A stretch of DNA of 64,000 nt from Lithodes maja (taxonomy: Eukaryota > Arthropoda > Malacostraca > Decapoda > Lithodidae): the NCBI GenBank assembly GCA_037953745.1, contig JBAKBP010007689.1:1-64000 (forward strand), read 5' to 3'. The translations under genes and the position numbers were made by a program. Shown here piece after piece: positions 45,555 to 55,585 of the stretch (within the stretch, counting starts at the first letter, position 1; every line of letters starts with the position of its first letter). Below the pieces are notes generated by a model that saw only the letters and a list, made by a program, of their open reading frames with translations, searched no databases and was not told the DNA's origin.

Positions 45555-48252
45555 AAGCATGTTACTTATTTCTCATAAGCGCCAATTTTTCCGAAGAATT
45601 CACTAGCGCTCGAAAAGAGAAAGAAAAAAGAACAAAAATCAATGCATCAAAAGAAGGCTTATATACAACACACATTTAACAATCACTAGCAGTGGCAAAA
45701 TAGCCTAAACTCTATAGCCATCTGTCATGACACCTCTCTCAAGATCATAGCTTCTCTCAAAGAGAAAAGTCTTAAGTTGTCTCTTGAAGTATTCAACAGA
45801 ACTCAGTTGTCTCATGGACAGCGGCAACCTGTTATACAACCTCGGAGACATGTAGGAGAATGACCTCTCAAAGAAAGAAGACTGCTGGAAAGCCCTTGGT
45901 TCATCAAGACGAAAAGGGTCATTGTCATGACGCACAACTACACCATGGTGTGCCGGTGGGCGCCTGAGCAGCTCCGCAAGGTACCTAGGCTCACCAAATT
46001 TGAGAACCTTAAAAGTCACCAAACACAACTTAAATTCTATTCTTGCTCTTACTGGCAGCCAGTGCAGTTCTATGTGCAGAGATGTAGTAGGAGTTCTAGG
46101 TGGAACACCAAAAATTAGTCTTGCGGCCCTGTTAAGAACAGACTGAACTTTCTTCAAAATATAATTTGGAAGACCCACCAACAGGGCATTGCAATAATCA
46201 ACACGAGAGAAGACCAATGAGTGAACCAACGTCAGGAGGCAACGTCTGGTTATAAACGGCTTCACCAAATAGAGATTTCTGATGTGCAAGTAACAACTTT
46301 TAACTATCTGGTTTACATGCTCTTTGAAATCTAATCGGGAGTTCACATAATACACCCAGATTTCGAACAGAGTTGGCCGGTCGCAGCTGAGATCCACCCA
46401 CATTGATGGAGAGGGCACCTACTATATCATCAGCTCTTCTATTTCCTCGGATGATGAGAATATCAGTTTTACCATCATTTAGTTTAAGTTTTCTCGCTCT
46501 CATCCACTTCTTAATATCAGACATCAACAATTCCATCTTACTCCGTATATCAACTATATTTGTGATTCTCACATAAATCTGGGTGTCATCTGCATAAAAG
46601 TGAAAGGTGACATTATGTGCACGAAGCAGAAGAGACAAACTGCTAATATAAATTATAAATAGGATAGGACCTAAAACTGATCCCTGACCATACTGCAGGG
46701 GTGTCGAGTCCGAGACCACTTGATTTACCATCACACTCTGGGATCTACCTGACAAGTACGACCCAAGAAGCAAGAGAGCGGAGTCACGCACACCACAATC
46801 ATAAAGATCACTCAATAACAACTCGTGATCCACTGTGTCAAAAGCCGCAGAGAGATCAAGCAAGACCAATAGTGAGGCCACACCATTGCAAATGTTCTCA
46901 ACTAGATCATTATGTACTCTAATCAATGCTGTTTCAGTTGAATGATGCTGTCGGTAAGCAGACTGAAAAATTGGGATAGTTTCATTCTGCTGAAGTAGTG
47001 GTTGTAATTGGTCAAGTATTGCACGCTCTAATATCTTTGATATGAAGGACAGGTTGGAGACAGGACGATAGTTCAACATGTTCTCAACATCAAGTCCAGG
47101 CTTCTTTAGAGTAGGTCGGAGTAGTGCATGCTTTTCAGAATGTGGGAAGCTACCTTCAGAGAAGCACTTATTAATTATTTTGGAAATAAACTCAACTGTG
47201 TGATCATAGACTCTTGGTAGCTTGGAAACATTTATGGGATCCAACGGGCAAAATGTTTTATTGAGGTTTCTTATGTAGGACGAGATCATGACCACCTCTA
47301 CTGAGTGAAAGGATGAGAGGACATTATTAGGAATGTGTCGGGGTTGGAGTACAACTGAAAGTTCTTCACCAACAGAAGCATCATCCAGTTCCTGTCTTAT
47401 GCGAGTTATGTTGCCAGCAAAAAATGCCACAAAGTTGGCAGCCAACTCGGCATCGGGTACAGAAGGTCTTAAGCCGACTCTTGTTTTTCCAAGTAAACTG
47501 TTTACAATTGAAGCCAACCTCCTCTGGTCGTTACCACACGAGTCAACTTTTCCCTGATAATACACTTTCTTTTCATCTTTGATTTTGTGGACCACAGCTC
47601 TTCTGGCTGACTGATATTGCAACCATGTAGAGTCTGTTTTATTTTTCCGCCATTCACGTTCAGCTCTTCTACGCGCTCTTCTAAGAAATTTAACTCGAGT
47701 GCTATACCAGGGCGAATCATCTCGTACTATGATTTTCTTCTCTACTTCTGGACAGTGATGATCGAACACTAATTTAAGTGCATTTCCATGTACCTCCACC
47801 AGCTCATCTGAAGTAAGGTTGGAAGTATCAATACTTCCCAAGTACTGTTTTACTTCACTGCTAGCCAAATTTAGGTCTGCATTTTTATAATTTCTAAATC
47901 TGATTACTTTTTCATGTGTGAGTGGCTTAGGGAAATCAAAGCTGAAAGTAATCAAAGCATGATCAGAGGTATTAGGGTCAGCATTCTCAACATCAACATC
48001 CAGAACACCACCACAACCCACAGGAGAGAAAACCAAGTCAAGGGTGTGTCCTAAGATATGAGTTGGGTGGGACACATGGTTTACAAAATTGTTCTGATCA
48101 GTCAACTCAAGGAACTCAGGAGAGAATGGCTTCAGATGAGGGCTGTCAACCCAGTAATTAAAATCTCCACATATCAAAAGTCTTCCGGTTTTAGCAGAAA
48201 ATTCCTCGAGAAACTGCCCAAACTCTTCCATAAAACCCCTATCTGTGCCACG
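45555..48252 (-). mobile_element. L2/Rex-like LINE inserted in the DIRS gag
   Basis: Flanked by ATAAT at 45550-45554 and 48253-48257; removing it rejoins gag as QDPHY-YPDTP. It carries the 3' part of an AP-type endonuclease (LLICGDFNYW, DLVFSP, TSDHALITF) and a whole reverse transcriptase. No RNase H. The first part of the endonuclease is missing by 5' truncation. Confidence 0.85.
45705..48252 (-). pseudogene. L2/Rex-like endonuclease-reverse transcriptase
   Basis: The protein nicks target DNA and copies LINE RNA. In order it shows an endonuclease remnant with GDFN and SDH motifs, a basic linker (RRARRRAEREWRKNK), and reverse transcriptase motifs LNYRPVSNLSFISKILER, LLDLSAAFDTVDHELL, QGSVLGPILF and FYADDTQIYV. 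The C-terminal LLVGLPNYILKKVQSVLNRAARLI, IELHWLPVRARI and YNRLPLSMRQLSSVEYF are typical of L2/Rex-type LINEs. A one-base frameshift near 46350 separates 46300-48252 from 45705-46418. The upstream frame is continuous with gag, giving a 956-codon gag-LINE chimeric ORF (46300-49170). Confidence 0.85.
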
Positions 48253-50310
48253 ATAATGAGGGTCCTGGACCGGGGAATCTGCCGGAAGAGGAACCAGAAG
48301 GCATGGGTTGTAAACAAAATACTGAAAATTAGCAGGGTCAGGTCTAGCATAGATAGGAACCTGTAACACTGTACCGTGAGCATCTTTTGCCCTTAAGACA
48401 TGTTTACGGTTAACTTCAATCCCCCACTCCTTCGGCACTGGGACCTCCCCTTGTGTCGACTTATGCCCCTCCCCTTGTGTCACAGCTGTAACCGGAAGCC
48501 AGAGCCTTCCTGGTGCTTTGATGACCTGGGATTGTTTAAGGACTACCGGCGGGACTAGGGGGCCAGCGGGGTGAGAGGTGGGAGTGCAAGAGGGATCTGG
48601 CGGGCTAATAACCTTATGGGGCCTTTCCATCGAGGGAGATAAATAAGGTTGAGTATCATCTGAACCCACAGAACTATTATGGCCGAGGTGTTCCTGACTA
48701 GAAACTGACCCAGTTCCCCTCCTAGTCAAGGGGGATCTAATGGAGGGAGAAGCAAGTAACCAATCATCCGCCGGTAGTCCCTGCTTGGGTTGACCGGCGG
48801 AAGGGGGAGCTATGTTAGAGGGCTTGGACACGCCCATGAACTCTGGGTCCCCTAACCCTGGGGATTGCGTCGAGGTTGAGGGATGGACTACTGGCTCTGG
48901 CAACGAACCTGGGGCAACATCTAAGGCCTGAGGCCAATTCTCGTGCCCCGCAGGCCGGGAAAGAACTGGCCTGGCCAGCGCCGGGCCCGTAGGCAACGGG
49001 TGGTCAATTATGCGGGTCGTTGGTGGCCCGGCGGAGGAGACTGCCGGAGCGGGAATTCCTACATTGATATGAGGGGAGTAAGGCATAGATACACTGTGAG
49101 GTGGGCTCAGTGCCCGAGTAGGGGTTTGACCCTGCTTAATAGCGCACTGACTGATCACCTTCTGTAACAATTAATTTAGCTGCACAGACGTAAAACCTGT
49201 TGGATCGGATTGTGTTGGTAGCCTAACTTGTCGGTCTGTTTGTATCAGAGTGTCAGTGTATGTCCTAGGGCTGGTCACTAGTGTTTGACTGCTACTCGCC
49301 GTGGCCGGATGGGGGTGAACCACCAGCCATTGACTTCTGGTCACTTGGCGGTGGTGGTGGTGCCAGAGTGGCCGCAGGTTGAGAACCTACATTCTTGGAG
49401 GCGGCCGTCAAGCCGAGCTGGTCCTCAGAAGGAACCAGGAGTGTCGCGTGAGACCTCATGGTCGTAACCACATGTGATGTAAAGACACCCGGAGACTGAG
49501 TAGAGGTATGAGCCATATCGGCCGGCGGAGCCTGTTTGTTTGACAACACTAACTTGGAACCTTGGAGCCTAACGTGCACAGTTTGCCTAAGTCTACTGGC
49601 GGTGCGAGAGGGGCCGGCGTCCGGCCCGAGGCGGCCGCCGGACCTTTTAGCTGTGTCACCGTGAGATCTACTTGCGGAGAAGTAGTAGTTTAATTAGAAA
49701 GCAAAACACGTCGTGGTGGGCTCGAGAGCCGGCGGATCTTGTCAGGCAGATACTGTAGTCCGTGCAGTCCGTTCTCCTCAGGTTGCCCGCCGGTGGGGCT
49801 GGGTGGGCAGATTTGAGGCATTCCGGTGACATTAAGCGGCTCCTCTTGGATGGGGGAGAGGAGCACTGTGCAGATGTCATGGAGGACGTAGGAGACGCAA
49901 TGTTCAACAAAGGTATAGGGGAGTTGTGTGACTGGTGAGCTATATGATCATCAAATGAATACAACTGAACTACCCTCAATAATTCTGGGTTATCACATGA
50001 CAGTTCTGTGTTAGCTACTTGAGAAGCATATGCCTTAAACTTAGTCTTAACGGCAATGAGAGTGAGAAAACAAGACGTATCTTGGGCAGCGAGCGATTCC
50101 TCGAACAGATCTGAACATACCGGACATGTACGAGATGTCCATATGAAAGAGGTTCTGTTTAAACAATGAACACACCTGATACACCGGCTGTGGGCAGGTA
50201 TCGGCATCAAAAGACATGAGGGAGTTGAGCAGACTGTAAACAAAGGCATGATTCAGAGACTCCTCTCCCCGGCGGGAACGTTGCGGTAGCCGGCTGTCCT
50301 GAGAATTCAC

Positions 50311-51734
50311 CTGGAAAGAAAATTTTTCCAGGAATCAATGCTCATAAGGATATACAGAGAGAGTCTCACACATCCTAACCTCCCAGTGCAAGAAGAATAG
50401 GAGGCTACGGCCTCCTCATTTTTCTTATCCCTAAGAGGGCGTGAATAACCGATTCCCATGCCCCTGGGCAACATGAGAAAGGGATATCACTGATCCAGAG
50501 GGCAACCGTTACGACCTAGGTCATATAACAGGAAGCCCACTGGCGGTGGACCGCTCTGTGCTCTACCAAACACACAAGCAGCCGCTGATCTTGTTTACGG
50601 ACTGGGCCGCCGGCACGGCAGGGTAAACGCCACTAAGTAAGCGCGCTAGCTTATGACGAGTCACAAGTGCAGTGTCCGCCGGGGTCGTAACTCACTGGGC
50701 CGCCGGCAAGGCGGGGTAACGACCCTATGATCCCGCGTCAGAAACTGACTAGTCATAGTTACCGGGGGACCCCTAACGGTGAGTATAGGTTTGTTCCGTA
50801 AACGAAAAAAACACCCGCCGGAGGACTGTTGACCGTGCAGCCGCCGGAAGGCGGAGGCAACGTCCGAGGGGCTCCAAAGCACCTTACCAACCAGTGTTAT
50901 ACATCGGAGTCCGCCGGACCCAAGAGGGTCCAGGAACCAGGGGGGGTAGCGGCACCGCAACTTCCACCGACTCTAACACGGTGAGGGGGAGACAAGCCCG
51001 GGAAAACGCCGGCACGAACCAACGGCTACAAAACCGAGGCCGGCGGGACAAGCAGAGGGAGGGGGGGACTCGGATCAAGGCACAACCACGAGATAACCCG
51101 ACCCAAAACTCACGCACTCCCACGCGTGGAACGTTTTGCAGGACTCCCGGAAAGTGGCACACTAACCAACAGGGAGACTCCACAAAACACAGGGGACATA
51201 ATAAATCACAATAATAGTAAAAAATTAAAGAACCCCCCAAAACTAGATAACCTACAGGCTTATCCAGGAAAACACAACAGACTACACGGATGAAACATGA
51301 ATAGCGCCAAAAAGGGCGAAGAGATAGCCCCCAAGTGGGGCCTCTCTGCAGGCTCGAACGCCGGAAGACCTCACAGCCACGTGTGACAATCCTAACCCTG
51401 GCACGACTGCAACAAAGGCAGGGTCCCTAGACCCTTGGGCTGAACAAAGGAACAGCAAGAAAACTGAAGAAAAGCCTCCTAACTAAGGAAATAAGCAAAA
51501 ACTAAGGCGCATAGCAACAGTAAAACACCACGTGTGGTGGCAACATTTAACACAATGAGTAAGCGCCTGGATGTACCCTAATTTAACACTTCCTGCGGGC
51601 CAACAATAACACAACCCGTGCTAGCTAGTCTAAACCCTGCTCACTATCTCCCAGATATATACCAATGAGAAAAGACTCACTAGAGGAGAGCGAACGTCGA
51701 ATGAAGCCGGAGCGCGGGGGCACTAGTGTTGACA
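50311..51734. other. DIRS-like element, GC-rich leader
   Basis: Between the 5' terminal repeat and gag. GC-rich, with a recurring GCCGGCAAGGCGGGGTAA-type motif (near 50605, 50699 and 50840), which suggests short tandem structure or binding sites. No convincing ORF. Confidence 0.55.
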
Positions 51735-52069
51735 GGAGGCCCGCGGGGAAGAGAAGGACGAATTGTTGCGCTTGGCGAGAGGCGGTAAGAAGCCACAATG
51801 CAAGAAAATCCACCGAATGTGGGAAGCTTGTGAATAACAGTGTTAAAGTGGAAATTCTTTTCCCTTTTTTTGTTCACTTATTTTTTACGAAGTTTTTCGT
51901 AGTGGGTACCCGATCTGTGACGACACCATAAGAGAAGTAGCATTGCACTTATGAAGATGACTCCTATTCTTCCCCGCGGCGGTTTATTCAAACGACTGAC
52001 GTGTGTGTTGAATGGAGACTATTATACTAATAGGCAACATCGTCAATGATGAAGGGGCCACTATTAAAT
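51735..52069 (+). repeat. DIRS-like 5' inverted terminal repeat
   Basis: Complement of 41752-42073. Outer end reads (minus strand) ATTTAATAGTGGCCCCTTCA. Confidence 0.9.
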
Positions 52070-52667
52070 AAGATAGATTGAAATAACATTGAAACAGCTG
52101 CTTGTGGATGACCACCAATGTTTTGGTGGAAAGGTATATTGAAGACAAGCTTCAATATAGTGAAAGAATCATTATGGCATGGCAAAATTAGCATATCCTT
52201 ACAAAGTAGCCTAACAGCACTTCTGACATGGTCAGCATTTACTGGGGGGTTCCCAAGACAAAGCAAAACATTTGAAATAATTATATAGATGACATATGAG
52301 AATACTTTATAGAAATGTAATTAAATATGAACTGTATCTTCATCTTTCAAACAATACACAAGATTATATAGGTTATCTTCTGTCAAGAAAAAAGTTAGAT
52401 ATTCCTCAAAATCCTTACCTGAAATTTGAAAGGGTATAATATGTATTTGAAGTTGCAGTAATTATGCAGCACAACAGTGTGGTTAGTGAATATGATAATC
52501 TAGCTATGGTGAAAATCAGGCAAAGTACAGTATGAACCATACTCCAATATGCTATACCAATGCAACAGGAATTCTTGCTGGGTAAAGAATATAAATAAAT
52601 AAATATACTAATATAGATGGTTTGACTGGTGAATTAAAGACTAGTCCTGTGCATTACACTCGTCTAC
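52070..52667. other. Intron sequence, nothing recognisable
   Basis: AT-rich sequence between the DIRS-like element and host exon 1. Confidence 0.5.
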
Positions 52668-52747
52668 CTTCATTCTCATCTACCGGATCCCCTCTCTTGC
52701 GTTCCATCTCAGACTTCTTGGCAAGGTCTCCGTGGTACACAACATTG
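52668..52747 (-). CDS. Host gene, internal exon 1 (first visible)
   Basis: An 80-bp exon with acceptor ATGTTGCAG and donor GAAG|GTAGAC. One base completes a codon, then 26 codons read NVVYHGDLAKKSEMERKRGD and PVDENE, and one base is left, matching the phase of exon 2 (G+CA, Ala). Charged, helix-prone sequence unlike the disordered exons that follow. The small size makes it less certain than exons 2 and 3, but both splice sites, an open frame and the phase agree. Confidence 0.65.
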
Positions 52748-52949
52748 CTGCAACATACACAAGGACTGTAAGACCTATATTACATTTATTATTACATAAA
52801 TATTAAAATTAATTATCCTTCGACAGATGATGGAGCTCTTTGATATTGGTGTTTATTCCTTTCTATGTCTTATACCCCAAGTCAATTTCATCTGCTTCAT
52901 CATAAAACCTCCTCTCCTTCAAAGAATTCCCTTAGCCCTTTCACTGCAG

Positions 52950-53353
52950 TTGTTGTTGTTGTTCTTGTTGTTCCCCAAGCTGCCTGGCCGAACAGCCCCA
53001 AGGCCCCGAGCAAGGCGAAGGCCATAACCGTGCGCCCCCACAGAACCCTCACTGCCGACCACAATAAAGCCTGGGTGACCGAAGCCACTTCATGGCGGGG
53101 AGCTGAGGAGGGTGCGGAAACGCCCCACCCAGGGCCCTGTGCCCCTCAGCAATTATGAAGAGAAAGTTGAGGGGCAAAGGAAAAAACTGACGCTTTGGCT
53201 TCCAATCAAGGTAGACTGGGAGGTCAATCCACGGAAGAGACGCCGTCACTTGAGATCTAGAAAATATAAAAGTAAAAGGAACAGTCAGAGGAAGCTATGG
53301 GTATGGCAGAGATCGCTCAGTTCTCACTCTGATAGACCAGCCCATCACCGCTA
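52950..53353 (-). mobile_element. SINE with AAC-repeat tail (LINE-tail family), copy 4
   Basis: Flanked by TCACTGCAG (52941-52949) and TCACTGCGG (53354-53362). A small internal deletion removes the sequence between AAACGCC and CCACCC that other copies have. Confidence 0.9.
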
Positions 53354-53362
53354 TCACTGCGG

Positions 53363-53587
53363 TTGTTGTTGTTGTTGTTGTTACTGTTCCTCAAGCTGTC
53401 TGGCCGAGCAGCCCCAAGGTCCCGAGCAAGGCCAAGGCCATATAGAGCACCCTCACAAAACACTCCCTGCTTACCACTAATAAAGCTCAGGTGACCGAAG
53501 CCACTCCAAGGCAGGGAGCTGAGGAGGGCGCGGAAACGCCCGGGAAACTAAAGCACCACCCAAGGCCCTGTGCCCCTCAGCAATTAG
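53363..53587 (-). mobile_element. SINE with AAC-repeat tail (LINE-tail family), copy 5, partial
   Basis: Starts directly after the target duplication of copy 4 and lacks the 5' half of the element (stops at CAGCAATTA). It is more diverged and resembles copy 1 (CTTACCACTAATAAAGC). Confidence 0.85.
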
Positions 53588-53799
53588 ACGCGCCACGCAA
53601 AAGCTTCTTGTGGTGACCACCATCGGAAAATTGTCGCATTGTCGCAGGACCCTAGGACAAGTGGTAATTTACTTGGTAACTCAACAATATAATAAGCTTC
53701 GTTTAAAAGACACTCCATTCACAAATGGTATTTTTTTGGTAGTAACATATCTATTTGTGCACACACAATTAATATACTGTACATACATAAATTTGTTAA

Positions 53800-54460
53800 G
53801 ACTGAGTGTTACACACATAAGTACAGTTTCAGTCGCTTGTCCTAATGGCGGAATTCCAGGCCTGTTAAGGGTTGCTTCACTTGTCAAGTTCTTGGATTTG
53901 AGATCGGCACGTATAGTCCGATCCCAGGTCTTCCTCGGTCCACCCCTTGGTGCAGCTCCCTCCACAATCACAGACCTGCATTTTTTCACCCAATTTTTTT
54001 CATCCATTCTCTCCACATGTCCATACCATCCCAGTCTACTTGTACGCATCACCTCGCTAATACTCTTTATACCTAAACGTCTCCTCAGCTCAACATTTGT
54101 TATTCTATCCTGTAGCCTGGCCCCACACATCCATCTCACCATTCTCATCTCATTACGCTCCATTCTGTTGACATCCTCTACTTTAACGGCACATGTTTCT
54201 CATGGTTCTGAGGCATACGTCATTGCACTTCTAACACATGAGGCATACACCTTTCCCTTCAGGGGGAGAGGCATTCTTTTCATGGTCAGGATTGGCATCA
54301 GTTCTCTGAACTTCCCCCAGCCACACCTAATTCTAGCAACAGTGGCAGCCTCGGCCCCACCACCGGCAGAGATGGTATCTCCTAGGTAACAAAACTTGTT
54401 CACCAGCTCCAAAGACTCATTTCCAAAATTCACAGCCACAGGATCATCACCTAACACAAG
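53800..54460 (-). pseudogene. LINE reverse transcriptase C-terminal fragment (fifth lineage)
   Basis: Two frames (54457-54200 and 54163-53840) encode the end of a LINE protein: NKFCYLGDTISAGGGAEAAT, LPLKGKVYASCVRSAMTYAS, MVRWMCGARLQDRITNVELR and LGWYGHVERMDEKNW, ending RPGIPPLGQATE. One TGA codon near 54199 lies between them. This differs from the other LINE families here. The catalytic region is absent. Confidence 0.8.
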
Positions 54461-54485
54461 TATGTATCAACGATAACCCTATATA

Positions 54486-55042
54486 GGGGAGGTGTGGTGG
54501 AGTGGTCTTGCCACTGGCCTGGTAATCCAAAGGTCCCGGGTTCAAATCCTGATGTATCAATGGAAAGATATTATTGGGATGGAATTTGTGCTGTACCTAG
54601 TATCAGTGCATTACCACAAGCCCACCGAAACGTCAATAAAATACCCTCATTGTTCCCTGATTAAAATAGCACTGTATGAATATTCCCATATTCAAAATAT
54701 GCTATAGGGGTGCAATGCCTGGTGAGTTATCTGCTCAACAGGTGGCGTTGTGTGTGTGTAAGTGAGAGTCCGAGTGTAGGGAGTGAGACAGTGAAGCACG
54801 GGAACGAAGTGGCTTCAGAGATGGGGTCGTTTCGGGCCATGAGTGAGCACCGTGCCTCATGTGAAGGCAAGATGGCAGGTGCTCGTTGTACTCTACGTGC
54901 TTCACATGTCTCACTCCCTAGACTGGAACAAGACCTCACAGGCTTCACTGTTCATTGTAAAGCGGTGAATGTTAAGGCTCTCAGCCTATGCCCGAGAGGA
55001 AGTAAGTTGGAATATAGAAAAAAAAAATAAAAAATAAAAAAT
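54486..55042 (+). mobile_element. tRNA-derived SINE with A-rich tail, copy 2
   Basis: Head 54486-54550 with A box (GTGGTGGAGTGGTC) and B box (GGGTTCAAATCC), then the same body as 9631-10190 on the opposite strand, then an A-rich tail (55018-55042). The near-full match of the two copies defines a family of about 540-560 bp. Confidence 0.88.
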
Positions 55043-55110
55043 AATCATTACACATGGCGAAAACAAATAAATATATGAGAATCCACAAATTGCTTGCAAA
55101 GTATGAATGT

Positions 55111-55368
55111 TAACTTGCTAAGCACCAAATCCTTATAGAAATAGTATATATAATAAACACATGTTATAGTAGAATTGTTTACAGTGGAATAAGCTACTGT
55201 CAGTAAGTTTAACTATCGTTAAAACTCACTAAACGTCGTTAACTTGCTAAGCACCAAATCCTTATAGAAATAGTATATATAATAAACACATGTTATAGTA
55301 GAATTGTTTACAGTGGAATAAGCTACTGTCAGTAAGTTTAACTATCGTTAAAACTCACTAAACGTATG
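55111..55368. repeat. 129-bp tandem duplication
   Basis: TAACTTGCTAAGCACCAAAT starts at 55111 and 55240, and the two units are almost identical. No other function is seen. Confidence 0.9.
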
Positions 55369-55464
55369 GATGCGTATTTATATGAGTATATGGCAGGAGG
55401 GAGGCCATGGAGGCAGCTCTAAAGCCTGTCCTTGGCCCCACCCCTCAAATGTACAACTATTATA

Positions 55465-55532
55465 TTAGATTAGATTAGATTAGATTAGATTAGATTAGAT
55501 TAGATTAACCTAACCTAACCTAACCTAACCCT
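55465..55532. repeat. Telomere-like repeats: (TTAGA)n joined to (CCTAA)n
   Basis: About eight TTAGA units (55465-55506) meet about five CCTAA units (55508-55532) head to head. CCTAA is the complement of the arthropod telomere unit TTAGG; TTAGA is a one-base variant. It lies about 50 bp upstream of the full RTE-like element. Confidence 0.9.
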
Positions 55533-55585
55533 AAAATATAAAAAAAAAAAAAAAACAAAACAAAAAAAAAAAATAACAAATATAC

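Larger units (their letters stand above)
44811..50310 (-). pseudogene. DIRS-like gag gene, broken by frameshifts and a LINE
   Basis: It would package element RNA. The likely N-terminus is at 50310 (MNSQDSRLPQRSRRGEES), then, after a frameshift near 50190, a cysteine motif CIRCVHCLNRTSFIW...CPVC, which resembles the C-x2-C-x2-C...C-x2-C motif at the start of DIRS gag proteins. A Pro/Ser-rich middle follows (49579-49292 and 49170-48260, with KEWGIEVNRKHVLRAKDA), then the LINE insert (45555-48252), then YPDTPNCPHDQERGDV, GDGPWVTWDQELQQFAVDIP, and the C-terminal EIRTALFEAVRSRQLLRLGM ending at 44811. At least three frameshifts. Family assignment rests on context plus the cysteine motif. Confidence 0.65.
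41713..52069 (-). mobile_element. DIRS-like retroelement, gag only, with a LINE inserted
   Basis: It has the DIRS plan on the minus strand. A 5' inverted terminal repeat (52069-51735) is followed by a leader, a gag-like gene (50310-44811), a non-coding stretch, an internal complementary region (42134-42243) and a 3' inverted repeat (42073-41713) with an outer extension of about 39 bp. The internal region is the complement of the two element ends joined to each other, the hallmark of DIRS elements that replicate through a circle. I see no reverse transcriptase, RNase H or tyrosine recombinase of DIRS type, so it is a non-autonomous or deleted member. Without the inserted LINE it would be about 7.7 kb. 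It lies in a host intron, same strand as the gene. Confidence 0.85.
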
